A stretch of DNA of 64,000 bases from VRUE01 sp963718775 (GTDB taxonomy: Bacteria > Actinomycetota > Thermoleophilia > Solirubrobacterales > 70-9). Of this stretch, positions 63,891 to 64,000 are shown piece by piece. A program made the translations under genes and the position numbers. A model generated the notes under the pieces. That model made no database searches. It worked only from the letters and a program-made list of their open reading frames with translations, and was not told the DNA's origin. Numbering within the stretch: the stretch's first letter is position 1; each line of letters opens with the position of its first letter. The stretch lies in the NCBI GenBank assembly GCA_963718775.1, contig OY970377.1, positions 62,001-126,000 on the forward strand, read 5' to 3'.

Positions 63891-64000
63891 TCATTGGACT
63901 GGCGCTCCGCTCGGGACGACAGGTCGGCCAGGGGGCGGCGTCGGAGGACCAGAGGTCGTTGAGCTCTACCGCGTCCTTGTAGGTGTCCATGCAGTCCCAG
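63891..64000 (-). CDS. 3' end of a nucleotidyltransferase, glucose-1-phosphate cytidylyltransferase-like (partial)
   Basis: The visible end reads CMDTYKDAVELNDLWSSD followed by AAPW. Glucose-1-phosphate cytidylyltransferases end with a very similar segment (W-x2-MDT-x2-D, then LW...APW). The gene runs off the window. The frame in which this is read has no stop before the palindrome; one indel near 63925 would put it onto the TGA at 63891-63893. Followed by the epimerase gene on the same strand. Confidence 0.5.

Overview
The window is a high-GC bacterial chromosome segment. The gene content points to an actinobacterium, most likely of the Thermoleophilia/Solirubrobacterales type: it has an actinobacterial integration host factor (mIHF), MurT/GatD lipid II amidation genes, an rpsO-pnp-M16 peptidase-dapB-dapA-rnj block, rimP-nusA-infB-rbfA-nrnA-truB-ribF order, VKOR/DsbA disulfide genes and LL-diaminopimelate aminotransferase. 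The taxon is an inference from gene content; no rRNA is present.

Layout. 1-3.7 kb is the late end of a prophage: tail-fibre genes with a C1q-like head, tiny basic proteins, an amidase endolysin flanked by two small membrane proteins, and a winged-helix-like gene that runs antisense into the chromosome. 3.7-6.9 kb is a redox and envelope group on the minus strand (DsbA-like, VKOR, hydrolase, PrxQ, cyclophilin). 7.0-11.3 kb on the plus strand holds a methyltransferase, a lipid-kinase-like gene and murT-methyltransferase-gatD. 11.3-20.2 kb holds dut, hflX, a short-chain dehydrogenase, a metallo-beta-lactamase protein, a two-cupredoxin lipoprotein, dapL, dapF, a cytochrome P450 and miaA. 20.2-28.3 kb on the minus strand holds miaB, a cupredoxin, recA, thpR, cinA, a RodZ-like protein and ftsK. 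28.5-30.6 kb is a two-component pair. 31-47.5 kb is a long minus-strand RNA and translation block (rimP to rnj) with dapA and dapB. 47.7-59.4 kb is coaBC, rpoZ, gmk, mIHF and the pyrimidine operon (rnz, pyrR, pyrB, pyrC, carA, carB, then a damaged pyrK-pyrD). 59.5-64 kb has tRNA-Arg(CCG), a hydrolase, an unknown membrane protein, an SRAP protein, a VapBC toxin-antitoxin and a nucleotide-sugar pair.

How the genes work together. DapA, DapB, DapL and DapF form a short lysine/DAP route from aspartate semialdehyde to DAP, and MurT/GatD modify the resulting peptidoglycan precursor. VKOR, DsbA and two peroxiredoxins handle extracytoplasmic and cytoplasmic thiols. PyrR, PyrB, PyrC, CarA and CarB cover early pyrimidine synthesis, but the dihydroorotate dehydrogenase step is broken here.

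Two themes stand out beyond the genes. First, the intergenic DNA carries several families of foldback (inverted-repeat) elements: a three-copy palindrome family with GCGCACCGGAA arms, a two-copy family built on ACTTTTTCG/CGAAAAAGT, a 147-bp nested foldback, a pnp-leader hairpin and a hairpin inside pyrK. Second, many housekeeping genes (recA, miaA, miaB, hflX, dut, dapF, gmk, pyrC, rnz) are broken by single-base indels, mostly insertions, that recur in the same short contexts. This is far more like systematic sequencing error than biology, so the broken genes are probably intact in the living cell.
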